A DNA stretch of 64,000 nt from Pseudomonas baetica (GCF_019733355.1 NZ_JAIHLQ010000031.1:23763-87762); one strand, 5' to 3'. Shown: positions 25,986 to 35,381, counted from the stretch's first letter. The notes: generated by a model from the sequence alone, not told the origin. Translations and numbers: made by a program.

Positions 25986-26072
25986 ACATTTGAAGACCTG
26001 AACTTGCTCGGCCTCATTGGCCCGTAGGCGCTCCGCTGGGGGGCGATGGCAATAACAAGAGGAGTGACTGGC

Positions 26073-26675
26073 ATGATCCATCACGTAGTGGGACTTTTTA
26101 CCCACCCCGATCAGGAATGGAAAGAAATCCGTGGCGACCAAGAGGAAAGCATCAGCCACATGTATCTGACGCACACGCTGATCCTGGCGGCCATCCCGGC
26201 TGTTTCGGCCTTCATCGGCACCACCCAGGTCGGCTGGGTGATCGGCAACCGCGCCCCCGTGATGCTCACGGTCGAAAGCGCGATCTGGATGACGGTCATG
26301 TCCTACCTGGCGATGCTTGGCGGCGTCGCGGTCATGGGGGCCTTCGTGCACTGGATGGCGCGCACCTATGACGCCAACCCGAGCCTGGCCCGTTGTGTTG
26401 CATTCGCCACTTACACCGCGACACCGCTGTTCGTGGGCGGGTTGGCGGCGTTGTATCCGCATATGTGGCTGGGGATGATCGTCGGTACGGCGGCCATCTG
26501 CTACACGGTGTATCTGCTCTATGTCGGTCTTCCGACCTTCATGAATATTCCATCCGACGAGGGTTTTCTGTTTTCCAGCTCGGTGCTGGCGGTGGGCCTG
26601 GTGGTGCTCGTGGCCATCATGGCGTTCACCGTGATCGTCTGGGGGCTGGGCGTCGGCCCGGTCTATACCAACTAG
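26073..26675 (+). CDS. Yip1-family membrane protein
   Basis: 200 residues from ATG 26073 (AAGAGGAGTGACTGGC upstream). About five membrane segments. The opening VVGLFTHPDQEWKEIR and later 'AFATYTATPLFVGGLAAL' are characteristic of bacterial Yip1 (DUF1282) proteins. Inner membrane; function unknown. A hairpin follows at 26713-26737. Confidence 0.88.
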   Translation: MIHHVVGLFTHPDQEWKEIRGDQEESISHMYLTHTLILAAIPAVSAFIGTTQVGWVIGNRAPVMLTVESAIWMTVMSYLAMLGGVAVMGAFVHWMARTYDANPSLARCVAFATYTATPLFVGGLAALYPHMWLGMIVGTAAICYTVYLLYVGLPTFMNIPSDEGFLFSSSVLAVGLVVLVAIMAFTVIVWGLGVGPVYTN

Positions 26676-26712
26676 AAAAGCGTCCTGCCTGAGAAAAACC
26701 AGACCTGCCAAT

Positions 26713-26737
26713 AGAGGCCGCCGCAAGGCGGCCTTCT
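26713..26737 (+). terminator. Terminator of the Yip1 gene
   Basis: Stem GAGGCCGCC / GGCGGCCTTCTC with loop GCAA, ending in a short pyrimidine run. Confidence 0.7.
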
Positions 26738-26824
26738 CGTGAGGGTGACGACCATTCGGCAGTTCGGCGATTCGCAAGTCCCAAGGGTTGCGGCATACTC
26801 GACACCTCTGGAGATCCATCAAGC

Positions 26825-27319
26825 ATGCCCGAGCAACTCAATACCCGCGTCGAAGACTGTTACCAACTCGCTGAATCCTTTTTCAAACGTCACTTCCAAC
26901 GCCCTGTGGTGAGCCTCAAGCTGCGCGGGCAAAAAGCCGGGGTCGCGCATCTGCACGAGAACCTGCTGCGCTTCAACCCACAGCTGTACCGGGAAAACAC
27001 CGAGCATTTCCTCAAGCAGACCGTGGCCCATGAAGTCGCGCACCTGATCGCCCATCAACTGTTTGGCGACCGCATTCAGCCCCACGGCGAGGAGTGGCAA
27101 CTGATCATGCGCGGCGTTTATGAACTGCCGCCGGATCGCTGCCATACCTATCAAGTCAAACGCCGCAGCGTGACGCGCTATATCTATAAATGCCCGTGTG
27201 CAGACAGCGATTTTCCGTTTTCGGCGCAGCGTCATAGCCTGGTACGGCAGGGGCGGCGGTATTTGTGCCGCAGATGCCGCAACACGTTGGTGTTCAGTGG
27301 TGAGATGCGGGTGGAATAA
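26825..27319 (+). CDS. SprT-type zinc metalloprotease-like protein
   Basis: 164 residues. SprT domain with the zinc motif H69-E-V-A-H73 (TVAHEVAHLIAHQLFG) and a downstream 'QPHGEEWQLIMR'. A C-terminal zinc ribbon has CPC and CRRC pairs. Bacterial SprT resembles the protease domain of eukaryotic Spartan; its role in bacteria is unclear. Confidence 0.93.
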   Translation: MPEQLNTRVEDCYQLAESFFKRHFQRPVVSLKLRGQKAGVAHLHENLLRFNPQLYRENTEHFLKQTVAHEVAHLIAHQLFGDRIQPHGEEWQLIMRGVYELPPDRCHTYQVKRRSVTRYIYKCPCADSDFPFSAQRHSLVRQGRRYLCRRCRNTLVFSGEMRVE

Positions 27320-27340
27320 GTGTTGTTAGAACTGGCCCCA

Positions 27341-27415
27341 CCGCTAGCAGGCTGGCTCCCACATTGACTGCGCCGCAGACACATCCAGTGTGAAAGCTAG
27401 CCTGCCAGCGATAGA
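27341..27415. repeat. Diverged palindromic repeat pair
   Basis: Elements 27341-27366 (GCTAGCAGGCTGGCTCCCAC) and 27389-27415 (GCTAGCCTGCCAGCGATAG) are inverted copies of a related but different palindrome flavour. Confidence 0.6.
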
Positions 27416-27428
27416 GCCTGCACAGGCA

Positions 27429-28610
27429 CTAAAGAATTACCTTGGCTACACGCAATTCGGTAATCCGCTCAGCACTAAACCCCAACGCCCCCAACACCTG
27501 ATCCGTATGCTGCCCCAACACCGCCCCGACATGCCGCGGCGCCGGTAAAGCCTCGAAAAACTTCAGCGGACAAGCCATCTGCGTCTGCGTCGTGCCATCC
27601 CCCCGCGGCACCTGCGTCACCAGTTCCCGCGCCTGCAACTGTGGATGCTGCACCGCCTCACCCAGGCTCAACACCGGTTCGACACAGGCATCGATCCCGG
27701 CGAACAACGCACACAGTTCGGCAAAGTCATGCTTCTCGAATTCAACCTTCAACGCCTCCTTGAGCGCCTGCTGTTGCTCAGGCTTGGGTGACAATCCGTG
27801 CGCCGCCAGCTCCGGCCGGCCCAGCGCCATACACAGTGGCTGCATGAAACCCGGCTCTAAACTGCCCACCGACATCCAGCGCCCATCGCGGGAACGGTAA
27901 TAGTCGTAGAAGCTGCCGCCATTGAGCATCTGGTCTTCCCATCCCGGCTCCTCGCCGCAAGCCAGATAGCCGGCGCCGGCCATGGCATTCAGGCTGAAGG
28001 CGCAGTCCGTCATGCTCACGTCCAGATGCGTGCCCTGCCCGGTTTGCTGACGCGCGATCACCGCCGCCAACAGACCAATCACTCCATGCAGCGAGCCGCC
28101 GGCGACATCGGCCACCTGCATGCCCAGCGGCAAAGGCCCGCTGTCGGCGCGGCCGGTGTAACTGGACAGCCCGGCCAGGGCCAGATAGTTAATGTCGTGG
28201 CCGGCTCGATCCTTGTAAGGCCCGGTCTGGCCGTAACCGGTGATCGACACGTAAATCAGCTTCGGATTGATTGCTTTCAACGCCTCGTAACCCAGCCCCA
28301 AACGCTCCATCACACCGGGGCGAAACTGCTCAAGCACGATGTCGTAATCGCCCAGCAACTGTTTGATCACGTCCAGCGCTGCGGGCTGTTTGAGGTCCAG
28401 CGCCAGGCTGCGCTTGTTGCGATTGAGATACGCGTGACTGGCTGATACCCCGCTGTCATGGGGCGGCAGCACCCGCAACAGATCCATGCGCGAGGGCGAT
28501 TCGATGCGCAGCACGTCGGCGCCCATGTCCGCCAGCAGCAGCGAGGCGAACGGCCCCGGCAACAATGTCGAGAAATCCAGAATTTTAAGTGAGGCCAGCG
28601 GTGCGGACAT
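27429..28610 (-). CDS. CaiB/BaiF family CoA transferase
   Basis: 393 residues from ATG 28610, with AAGGAG 8 nt upstream. Class III CoA transferase fold: 'ILDFSTLLPGPFASLLLADMGADVLRIE' start region split over the Rossmann N-terminus, LNRNKRSLALDLK, and 'AGHDINYLALAGL', which carries the conserved Asp. It moves CoA between carboxylic acids; members next to racemase or degradation genes cannot be told apart by sequence alone, and no partner is nearby. Alpha-methylacyl-CoA racemase is an alternative. Confidence 0.85.
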   Translation of the reverse strand: MSAPLASLKILDFSTLLPGPFASLLLADMGADVLRIESPSRMDLLRVLPPHDSGVSASHAYLNRNKRSLALDLKQPAALDVIKQLLGDYDIVLEQFRPGVMERLGLGYEALKAINPKLIYVSITGYGQTGPYKDRAGHDINYLALAGLSSYTGRADSGPLPLGMQVADVAGGSLHGVIGLLAAVIARQQTGQGTHLDVSMTDCAFSLNAMAGAGYLACGEEPGWEDQMLNGGSFYDYYRSRDGRWMSVGSLEPGFMQPLCMALGRPELAAHGLSPKPEQQQALKEALKVEFEKHDFAELCALFAGIDACVEPVLSLGEAVQHPQLQARELVTQVPRGDGTTQTQMACPLKFFEALPAPRHVGAVLGQHTDQVLGALGFSAERITELRVAKVIL

Positions 28611-28772
28611 GGGCGAACTCCTTGTGCGATGCACTCAGCCTAGGCAGCTAACCGCCATGCAGCAATCACCGGATGTGTCAGTAAACATGACCGTTGCGCT
28701 CAAATCGCAGGCCAAAAAAAACCCGCCGAACAGACTGTGTGAAAACCTAGCAATCTGCATCGCGGTTTAAGA

Positions 28773-28805
28773 AAATGCCCCGCATCGAAAGATACGGGGC
28801 ATTTT
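28773..28805 (+). terminator. Hairpin at the left end of the IS
   Basis: Stem AAATGCCCCG / CGGGGCATTT followed by further T, directly before the transposase start. Likely protects the IS from, or stops, outside transcription. Confidence 0.7.
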
Positions 28806-28809
28806 TGTT

Positions 28810-30235
28810 ATGGCTTACATCCAGGGTCAAGCGCGCGATCAGACCAGTCTTTTCCCAGTTTCTCTGGAAGATTTAATCCCTGAGGATCACCTCGTTCGCG
28901 TGATTGATGCCTTCGTTGCCAAGCTCGATCTCATACGGTTGGGGTTTGACAAGGCAGTGCCCAAAAACACAGGCCGTCCCTCATACGATCCGGCCGATCA
29001 GCTCAAGCTCTATCTGTATGGCTATTTCCAGCGTATCCGTTCCTCCCGTCGTCTCGAAGCCGAATGCCAGCGCAACATCGAAGTCATGTGGTTACTCAAC
29101 CGCCTTAAACCCGATTTCAAGACCATTGCCGACTTTCGCAAGAACAACAAGCAGGCGTTCAGTGCAACCTGTCGGGCCTTTGTCCAGTTCTGCCGTACAG
29201 TCGGTTTGATTGCTGGCGATCTGGTTGCCATTGATGGCAGTAAATTTCAGGCGGTAGCCTCTTCGCGGCGCCATCTGAACGTAAAACAGCTCAAGCGCCA
29301 GCAGGAAAAACTGGACAAGCGCATCGCCCAATATCTGGCCGAACTGGATGAGGCCGATAAAGCTGAATCGGGTGAAACCATTGATCGCAGCGCCATCAAG
29401 ACAGCGCTGGAGCAACTTGAAGCCCGGCAATTGAACAACCTGACCTGCCAGGCGCTGATGAATTCGATGGGGATCGAGCAGTTCAACACCGGCGAGAGCG
29501 ATGCCCGAATGATGCGCACGCCCAAAGGCCCGCGAGTGGCTTACAACGTACAAACCGCCGTGGACGCTGAACACTGCTTGATCCTGCATCACGACGTGAC
29601 ACAAGACGGCAACGATACCTAGCAATTTGAGCCCATGGCCAAGGCGGCCAAAGAACAGTTGCAGCAGAGCGAGCTGAGCGTGACCGCCGATGCGGGCTAC
29701 TCCAACGGCAAGCAGTTCCAAGCGTGTGAAGAGGCGGGCATTACGGTGTACATACCGCCCAATCGAGCGGTTAACCCTCGTAGCAAGGAGAAGGAGCTCT
29801 TCGAACGAAAAGATTTTACTTACGATGCGCAGCAGGATCAGTACCAATGCCCTGCTGGCAAACTGCTGACGCTCAAATAGCTGAACAAAGGTGAGCGCAT
29901 TTACCATGCCGCTATCAGCGACTGCGCCAGCTGCCCACTGAAAGGGCAATGCACCGACGCTCAGCGCCGATACGTCTCACGCCACGCCCACGAAGATGCC
30001 TTCGAGCGAATGGAGCAGCGCATGCAGGCGCATCCCGAAATGATGGTGAGCCGAAGGTCCATCGTTGAGCATCCCTTCGGCATGCCTTAAACAATGGCTG
30101 TTTGGAAACGGCCGCTTCCTGCTGCGACAGCTAGCGGGGGCAAGAGCGGAAATGGCCCTGGCGGTGAACGCCTACAACCTCAAAAGAGCGATCAATGTGC
30201 TGGGTGTACGCCGAATGATGGAGTTGATGGGCTGA
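28810..30235 (+). pseudogene. IS1182-type transposase, disrupted
   Basis: The reading frame starts at ATG 28810 (MAYIQGQARDQTSLFPVSLE) and shows the IS1182 pattern: N-terminal 'YDPADQLKLYLYGYFQRIRSS', an 'AIDGSKFQAVAS' Asp motif, 'DAGYSNGKQF' and a zinc-like CxxC (DCASCPLKGQC). It is interrupted in the same frame by TAG at 29620-29622 and TAG at 29878-29880. A one-base shift near 30085 then moves the end (QWLFGNGRFLLRQ...RRMMELMG) to another frame, ending at TGA 30233-30235. Three disabling changes make the element inactive on its own. Confidence 0.9.
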
Positions 30236-30262
30236 AAAGCCTTTTTTCTGTTACCTGCACAA

Positions 30263-30297
30263 AAGCAAACGCCCCGAACAAGTCGGGGCGTTTGCTT
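30263..30297. terminator. Strong hairpin at the right end of the IS, downstream of dctA
   Basis: A perfect 15-bp stem (AAGCAAACGCCCCGA and its mirror) with a 5-nt loop. It lies about 65 nt beyond the dctA stop on the minus strand and could terminate both the transposase and dctA. Confidence 0.75.
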
Positions 30298-30359
30298 AGG
30301 CCGCCTTCAGCGTGTTTTCACACAGTCTGCGAAGCGGGTTTTTTTCATGCCAGCGCGAG

Positions 30360-31694
30360 TTAGCTGACGCTGTTAGGGGTTGGGCCTTCAGCCACACCCA
30401 GGTCATCTTCTTCACGCACATCGGAGATACCACGACCGCCCGAGGCCAACTCGGCTTGCAGCACGTCGGTGTCCAGCTCATTCACCCACTTGGCCACAAC
30501 GAGGGTGGCAACGGCGTTACCGACCAGGTTGGTCAGCGCGCGAGCTTCAGACATGAAGCGGTCGATACCCAGGATCAGCGCCAGACCGGCCACCGGCAGG
30601 TGCCCGACCGCCGACAGCGTAGCCGCCAGCACGATGAAGCCCGAACCGGTGACACCGGCAGCGCCTTTGGAGGACAGCAGCAGCACCAGCAGCAGGGTGA
30701 TCTGGTGAGTGATGTCCATGTGGGTGTCGGTCGCTTGAGCGATAAACACGGCCGCCATGGTCAGGTAGATCGAAGTACCGTCGAGGTTGAACGAGTAACC
30801 GGTCGGGATCACCAGACCCACAACGGATTTCTTCGCGCCCAGACGCTCCATCTTGATCAGCATGCGTGGCAGGGCCGACTCGGACGAGGAAGTACCCAGC
30901 ACGATCAGCAGTTCTTCACGGATGTAGCGAACCAGTTTCAACACGCTGAAACCATGCGCGCGGCAGATGGAGCCCAGCACCACGACGACGAACAGTACGC
31001 AGGTGATGTAGAAGCAGATCATCAGTTGACCCAACTGCACCAGCGAGCCGACACCGTAAGCACCGATGGTGAAGGCCATGGCACCCAGCGCACCGAGCGG
31101 CGCCAGTTTCATGATCATGTTGATGATGTTGAACATCACATGCGCGAAGCGATCGATGATATCCAGCAGCGGCCGGCCGTAGGAGCCGAGGCGATGCAGG
31201 GCGTAACCGAAGATCACCGAGAACATCAGCACTTGCAGGATATCGCCGGTGGCAAACGCGCCAACGATCGTGTTCGGGATGACGTTGAGCAGGAAGCCGA
31301 CGATGCTCTGGTCTTTACTGGCCGTCACATAAGAGGCGATTTTCGAGGCATCCAGCGTTGTCACGTCGATGTGCATGCCGGCGCCCGGCTGCACAACGTT
31401 GACCACGACCAGACCGATCAGCAAGGCGATGGTGGAAACCACTTCGAAGTACAGCAGCGCGTAGCCGCCGGTCTTGCCCACCGACTTCATGCTCTGCATA
31501 CCAGCGATACCGCTGACAACGGTACAGAAGATGATCGGTGCGATGACCATTTTGATCAGTTTGATGAACCCGTCACCCAGCGGCTTGAGCGCCACGCCGG
31601 TCTGCGGATAGAAGTGACCGACCAGAATGCCGATGGCGATGGCAACGATCACCTGGAAATACAGGGATTTGTAGAGTGGCTGACGAGTCGTCAT
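30360..31694 (-). CDS. dctA: C4-dicarboxylate/proton symporter DctA
   Basis: 444 residues from ATG 31694 (MTTRQPLYKSLYFQ), with GAGGA about 10 nt upstream. Inner-membrane transporter of the DAACS family for succinate, fumarate and malate. The serine-rich hairpin loop LGTSSSESALPRML and 'PTGYSFNLDGTSIYLTMA', 'GAAGVTGSGFIVLAATL' are intact. A consensus RpoN promoter and paired palindromes upstream indicate control by RpoN with a DctD-type activator. The gene is followed at 14 bp by an IS end. Confidence 0.97.
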   Translation of the reverse strand: MTTRQPLYKSLYFQVIVAIAIGILVGHFYPQTGVALKPLGDGFIKLIKMVIAPIIFCTVVSGIAGMQSMKSVGKTGGYALLYFEVVSTIALLIGLVVVNVVQPGAGMHIDVTTLDASKIASYVTASKDQSIVGFLLNVIPNTIVGAFATGDILQVLMFSVIFGYALHRLGSYGRPLLDIIDRFAHVMFNIINMIMKLAPLGALGAMAFTIGAYGVGSLVQLGQLMICFYITCVLFVVVVLGSICRAHGFSVLKLVRYIREELLIVLGTSSSESALPRMLIKMERLGAKKSVVGLVIPTGYSFNLDGTSIYLTMAAVFIAQATDTHMDITHQITLLLVLLLSSKGAAGVTGSGFIVLAATLSAVGHLPVAGLALILGIDRFMSEARALTNLVGNAVATLVVAKWVNELDTDVLQAELASGGRGISDVREEDDLGVAEGPTPNSVS

Positions 31695-31840
31695 TGCAAG
31701 TGTCCTCAAGCGTCCCGCAGAGCAACATCCATCTGTTGCCTGCAAAACCTTAAATTGCGAACCCTCCTGCACTGGAGGGATTTGTTGTGTCGAATGGCGC
31801 TTTATCCTGCGGATCAACGCACGCTTCTGACACTCCTATC

Positions 31841-31855
31841 GCAAGCGTCGTGCCA
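31841..31855 (-). promoter_or_regulatory. Sigma-54 (RpoN) promoter of dctA
   Basis: On the minus strand: TGGCAC-N5-TTGC, exact match to the -24/-12 consensus. Predicted start near 31829, giving a leader of about 135 nt. Confidence 0.88.
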
Positions 31856-31933
31856 CTTTGGTGCATTTCGCAGCAAGCCTTTTGATATCAGGGATTGCAG
31901 GCTCATCGATGTCAGCGTTCATCGACCCCGTCC

Positions 31934-31990
31934 TGGCGGATTTCCGCCAACTCACCGGTTCTCGTCCTACAATTTGGCGGAAATCCGCCT
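31934..31990. promoter_or_regulatory. Two palindromic activator sites upstream of dctA
   Basis: GGCGGATTTCCGCC (31935-31948) and its mirror GGCGGAAATCCGCC (31976-31989), 41 bp apart (four helical turns) and about 80-135 bp upstream of the RpoN promoter. This is where an enhancer-binding protein such as DctD would sit. The core GCGGAAATCCGC resembles the DctD sites known from rhizobia. Confidence 0.7.
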
Positions 31991-32047
31991 TGTTGCCGTT
32001 CAGGGACCCCGGCTACCATCCGGCGCCTGAGAAAGGATTTGCCGCTT

Positions 32048-33046
32048 ATGCGCGAACGCACCATTGCCAGCCATTTCGCCCGTGCCGCCCTCGGTGGCGC
32101 ACGCCGCTCAGGGTTCGACTATTCGGACCTGTTGCAGCAACTGGGGATCAGCTCCGAGCTGCTCGACGAGCCTCGTGCGCGCATTGCCCCGGAGCAGTTC
32201 ACCCGTTTGATCCAGGGCCTGTGGCTGGCGCTGGACGACGAGTACCTGGGACTGGGCAACGCACCAAGCAAACCCGGCAGCTTCGCCATGATGTGCCATG
32301 CCTCGATTCATTGCCGCAATCTGGAGAAAGCCCTGCAACGCGGTTTATTGTTCTACAGCCTGTTCCCCCAAGCCCCGCGCCTGACCCTGAGCCGCGAAGA
32401 CGAATGGGTGCGGCTGAGCCTCGACGATTCGCCGTTATGGGACCCGGATCACTTTCTCAGCGAGAGCCTGCTGGTGATCTGGCATCGCCTGGGCAGTTGG
32501 CTGATCGGCCAGCGCATTCGCCTGGAACACGCCACGTTCAGCTATGCGAAACCGGCGCATGGCGCTGAATACGATCTGCTGTTCCCCTGCCCCACGACGT
32601 TCGGCACCGCGCAAAGCAGCCTGCTGTTTCACAGTCGCTACCTGCCCATGCCCTTGCTGCAGGACGAACGCACCCTCAAGCATTTCCTCGAACGCTCCCC
32701 GGCGGATCTGCTGTCACGCCCGGATGACGGCGACAGCCTGAGCAGCCGCTTGCGTCGCATGCTCAGCCGCGACACGGCGAACTGGCCGGATCTGGAAGCG
32801 GTGGCCGCGCACCTGCACATCAGCCCGCAGACCCTGCGTCGGCATTTGCGCGAGGAAGGCAGCAGTTTTCAGGAGTTGAAAGATCAGTTGCGGCGGGATA
32901 TCGCCATCTACCATTTGGGGCGGGCGGATCTGTCGTTGCAACAGATCGCCGAGCAACTGGGGTTTTCCGAACCGTCGGCGTTTCACCGTGCGTTCAAGAA
33001 ATGGACAGGGCTGACGCCGGGGGCTTATCGGGCGCAGGAACATTAA
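32048..33046 (+). CDS. AraC-family transcriptional regulator
   Basis: 332 residues from ATG 32048. The N-terminal Arabinose_bd-type domain (about 20-200) has 'SFAMMCHASIHCRNLEKALQRG'; the C-terminal domain has two helix-turn-helix units (AAHLHISPQTLRRHLREEG and QQIAEQLGFSEPSAFHRAFKKW). The architecture is that of OruR/ArgR-like or FeaR-like regulators of catabolism. Divergent from dctA; its targets are unknown. Confidence 0.9.
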   Translation: MRERTIASHFARAALGGARRSGFDYSDLLQQLGISSELLDEPRARIAPEQFTRLIQGLWLALDDEYLGLGNAPSKPGSFAMMCHASIHCRNLEKALQRGLLFYSLFPQAPRLTLSREDEWVRLSLDDSPLWDPDHFLSESLLVIWHRLGSWLIGQRIRLEHATFSYAKPAHGAEYDLLFPCPTTFGTAQSSLLFHSRYLPMPLLQDERTLKHFLERSPADLLSRPDDGDSLSSRLRRMLSRDTANWPDLEAVAAHLHISPQTLRRHLREEGSSFQELKDQLRRDIAIYHLGRADLSLQQIAEQLGFSEPSAFHRAFKKWTGLTPGAYRAQEH

Positions 33047-33115
33047 GAGCAATAGATCAGCCCGGCCAAATCGTTGAGCACGACAAACAGTAAGCCTTGC
33101 GTGGGCTGCACGGAC

Positions 33116-33194
33116 GCCTTCGCGGCAAGCCCGCTCCCACAAGGTTGTGTGGCGTTCAAGGTTCCCCCTGTGGGAGCGGGCTTGCTCGCGAAGG
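33116..33194. repeat. Inverted pair of REP palindromes
   Basis: Copies at 33116-33142 and 33169-33194 between the convergent AraC-type and phoQ genes. Confidence 0.88.
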
Positions 33195-33212
33195 GGCCAG
33201 AAAGGCCAGCGA

Positions 33213-34559
33213 TCAAACGGGAGGAAAATGAATCCTGAACGCCGCCCCGCCCATCGGCGAATCCCCCAGCATCAACTTGGCGTTGTAGCTCTCGATAATG
33301 TCCTTGACCACCGCCAAGCCAATCCCCTGCCCCGGATGCTGACGATCCAGCCGCTCGCCACGTTCAAGAATCCGCGCACGCTGATCAGGCGGCACGCCCG
33401 GGCCGTCGTCCTCGACGCACAACTCAACCCCGGCCATGGTCTCGCGCACGCTGATGCGTACCTCACTCAGACACAGGCGATAGGCGTTTTCCAGCAAGTT
33501 ACCCATCATCTCCAGCAAGGCGCCCTGCTCGATCGGCACATAACAATGCTCGGGCAGATCGAATGCCACCCGCACACGCTTGTCGCGGTAGACCTTGTCC
33601 AGCGTGTCGCACAGGCTTTTGAGCACCGGTTGCAACCGCACCTGATGCCGCACCAGACCACTTTTGCGCAAACTCGCGCGCTGCAGTTGATAGCTGATCT
33701 GTTGGCTCATGCGTTCGATCTGGCTTTGCAGCACCCAAGCCTGATCGCGGTCTTCGGGGCGCTGAGCCATGTCTTCGCTGACGCTTTGCAGCACCGCCAA
33801 CGGCGTTTTCAGACTGTGGGCCAAGTCATCGAGCGAGTCGCGATAGCGGCTGCGTTGTTGGCGCTCACTGAGCAGCAAGCGGTTGAGCGAACCGGTCAGT
33901 CGCAGCAGTTCGCGCGGGTGTTGTTCGGTGAGGCTTTCGCGGGTGCCGCCTTCGATTTCGTCGAGTTCCTGGCTGAGTTGGCGAAGGGCTTTAAGGCCCC
34001 AGGTCAGACCGATCCACAACAGCGCCAGCAGTACCAGCAAGGCTGCGCCGAAACCCAGGTAAAGATTTTCGCGCAGGCCTTCAAGGGTGCTTTCGTACTC
34101 GCGCACCGGTTGCAAGGCAACGATGCTGAACGCGGCGCTTTTGCCGCCGAGCAGTTTGACTTCCACGTCGTAGACGAAGAATTCCTGGCCGCTGGCCTCG
34201 CGAATCCGCGCGAACTCGTTGCCGAGGCCGTCATAACGCGGTTTGTAGTTGATCTGCTCTTCCTGGGTGGCTTTCGAACGCCAGACCAGATGCCCTGAAC
34301 GGTCATAAATGTAACCGAGCAGGCGCAGGTCCGTGAGGTTGAAGCGCTCATCCGGCAACTGCGAAGGCATCACCAGCCGGCCGTTTTCAATGCGTGCGGC
34401 GGAGATCAGCGTGGTGACGTCCGACGCCAGACGCTGTTCGATCGAGTCCTGCAACGCGAGGCTGAACGCGCCTTGCATCGCCGGCAGCAAGGCGAGCATG
34501 AACAACACCGCCAACGTGGTGGCGGCGAGCATCAAGCGAACGCGAAGGGAACGAATCAA
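33213..34559 (-). CDS. phoQ: Sensor histidine kinase PhoQ
   Basis: 448 residues; ATG overlaps the phoP stop by 4 nt. TM1 about 8-30, periplasmic domain with many acidic residues, TM2 about 165-188, HAMP-like linker, and the unusual H-box DDLAHSLKTPLAVLQ (His248) typical of PhoQ, then ATPase with LGNLLENAYRLC, DDGPGV and GQGIGLAVV. It senses low divalent cations or cationic peptides and controls PhoP. Last gene of oprH-phoP-phoQ. Confidence 0.95.
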   Translation of the reverse strand: MIRSLRVRLMLAATTLAVLFMLALLPAMQGAFSLALQDSIEQRLASDVTTLISAARIENGRLVMPSQLPDERFNLTDLRLLGYIYDRSGHLVWRSKATQEEQINYKPRYDGLGNEFARIREASGQEFFVYDVEVKLLGGKSAAFSIVALQPVREYESTLEGLRENLYLGFGAALLVLLALLWIGLTWGLKALRQLSQELDEIEGGTRESLTEQHPRELLRLTGSLNRLLLSERQQRSRYRDSLDDLAHSLKTPLAVLQSVSEDMAQRPEDRDQAWVLQSQIERMSQQISYQLQRASLRKSGLVRHQVRLQPVLKSLCDTLDKVYRDKRVRVAFDLPEHCYVPIEQGALLEMMGNLLENAYRLCLSEVRISVRETMAGVELCVEDDGPGVPPDQRARILERGERLDRQHPGQGIGLAVVKDIIESYNAKLMLGDSPMGGAAFRIHFPPV

Positions 34560-35233
34560 GTGCAGCGCTCATTGAACAGGTAGCCGAGACCACGCACGGT
34601 GTCGATTGGCTTGAACCCGGCCGGACCTTCGAGCTTGCGGCGCAGGCGGCCGACCAGCACTTCGATCACATTCGGATCGCGCTCGTCATCGTCCGGATAG
34701 AGTTGTTCCATCAAGCGGTCCTTGGGCACCACTTGCTGGTGGTGACGCATCAGGTATTCGAGGATGCGGTATTCGTAGGCGGTCAGCGCCAGCGGTTGCT
34801 CGTCGAGGGTGGCCTGTTTGCGATTGAGATCAAGCAGCAACGGGCCGGCGACGATGGTCGATTGAGTGAAACCGCTGGAGCGTCGCAACAAGGCATTCAG
34901 GCGCGCGTCGAGCTCTTCGAACTGGAACGGTTTGACCACGTAGTCGTCAGCGCCGGCGGCCAGGCCTTCGACCTTGTCCTGCCAGTTGCCGCGTGCGGTG
35001 AGGATCAGGATCGGGAAGGTCTTGCCGCCTGAGCGCAACTGGCGGATCAGGTCGAGGCCGCCCATGCCCGGCAGACCGAGGTCGATCACCGCCAGGTCAA
35101 AATTGAACTGCCCGGTCTGGTACAGCGCCTCTTCGGCATTGGCCACGGACTCGACCACGTGACCGCTCTCCGTCAGACGGGTTTGCAGGTGATGACGCAA
35201 CAGCGCTTCATCTTCGACGACCAACAGTTTCAT
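34556..35233 (-). CDS. phoP: Response regulator PhoP
   Basis: 225 residues. Receiver (VVEDEALL, acceptor Asp51 in LAVIDLGLPGMGG, Lys in DDYVVKPFQ) and OmpR-type winged helix (ALTAYEYRILEYLMRH; NVIEVLVGRLRRKLEG). Regulates outer-membrane modification and its own operon, presumably through the hexamer array upstream of oprH. Confidence 0.96.
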   Translation of the reverse strand: MKLLVVEDEALLRHHLQTRLTESGHVVESVANAEEALYQTGQFNFDLAVIDLGLPGMGGLDLIRQLRSGGKTFPILILTARGNWQDKVEGLAAGADDYVVKPFQFEELDARLNALLRRSSGFTQSTIVAGPLLLDLNRKQATLDEQPLALTAYEYRILEYLMRHHQQVVPKDRLMEQLYPDDDERDPNVIEVLVGRLRRKLEGPAGFKPIDTVRGLGYLFNERCT

Positions 35234-35273
35234 ATCGCTCTCCTGAGTAAATCAAAATCTCCAACAACACACC

Positions 35274-35363
35274 TGTGGGAGCGGGCTTGCTCGCAAAGGC
35301 GATGTGTCAGTCGACATCTTCATTGACTGATCCACCGCTTTCGCGAGCAAGCCCGCTCCCACA
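35274..35363. repeat. Inverted REP pair between oprH and phoP
   Basis: Copies at 35274-35300 and 35338-35363 lie inside the oprH-phoPQ operon. They may set the lower level of phoPQ relative to oprH, a role known for intraoperonic REPs. Confidence 0.85.
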
Positions 35364-35381
35364 TTCAGGCTGACTGCTCTA

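Larger units (their letters stand above)
28714..30345. mobile_element. IS1182-family insertion sequence, decayed
   Basis: About 1.63 kb bounded by imperfect inverted repeats of about 33 bp: 28714-28746 and 30314-30345. The shared core is GCAGACTGTGTGAAAAC preceded by CCCGC and a poly-A tract. Each end also contains a terminator-like hairpin just inside the repeat. The transposase has two nonsense codons and one frameshift. The right end lies 14 bp from the dctA stop. I could not recognise a target-site duplication. Confidence 0.85.

Noticed and set aside
30094..30363. Frame at the right IS end
   Set aside because: Crosses the frameshift, hairpin and inverted repeat; not a gene.
30312..32030. 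Long plus-strand frame antisense to dctA
   Set aside because: Histidine/glutamine/aspartate-rich translation typical of antisense to membrane-protein codons.
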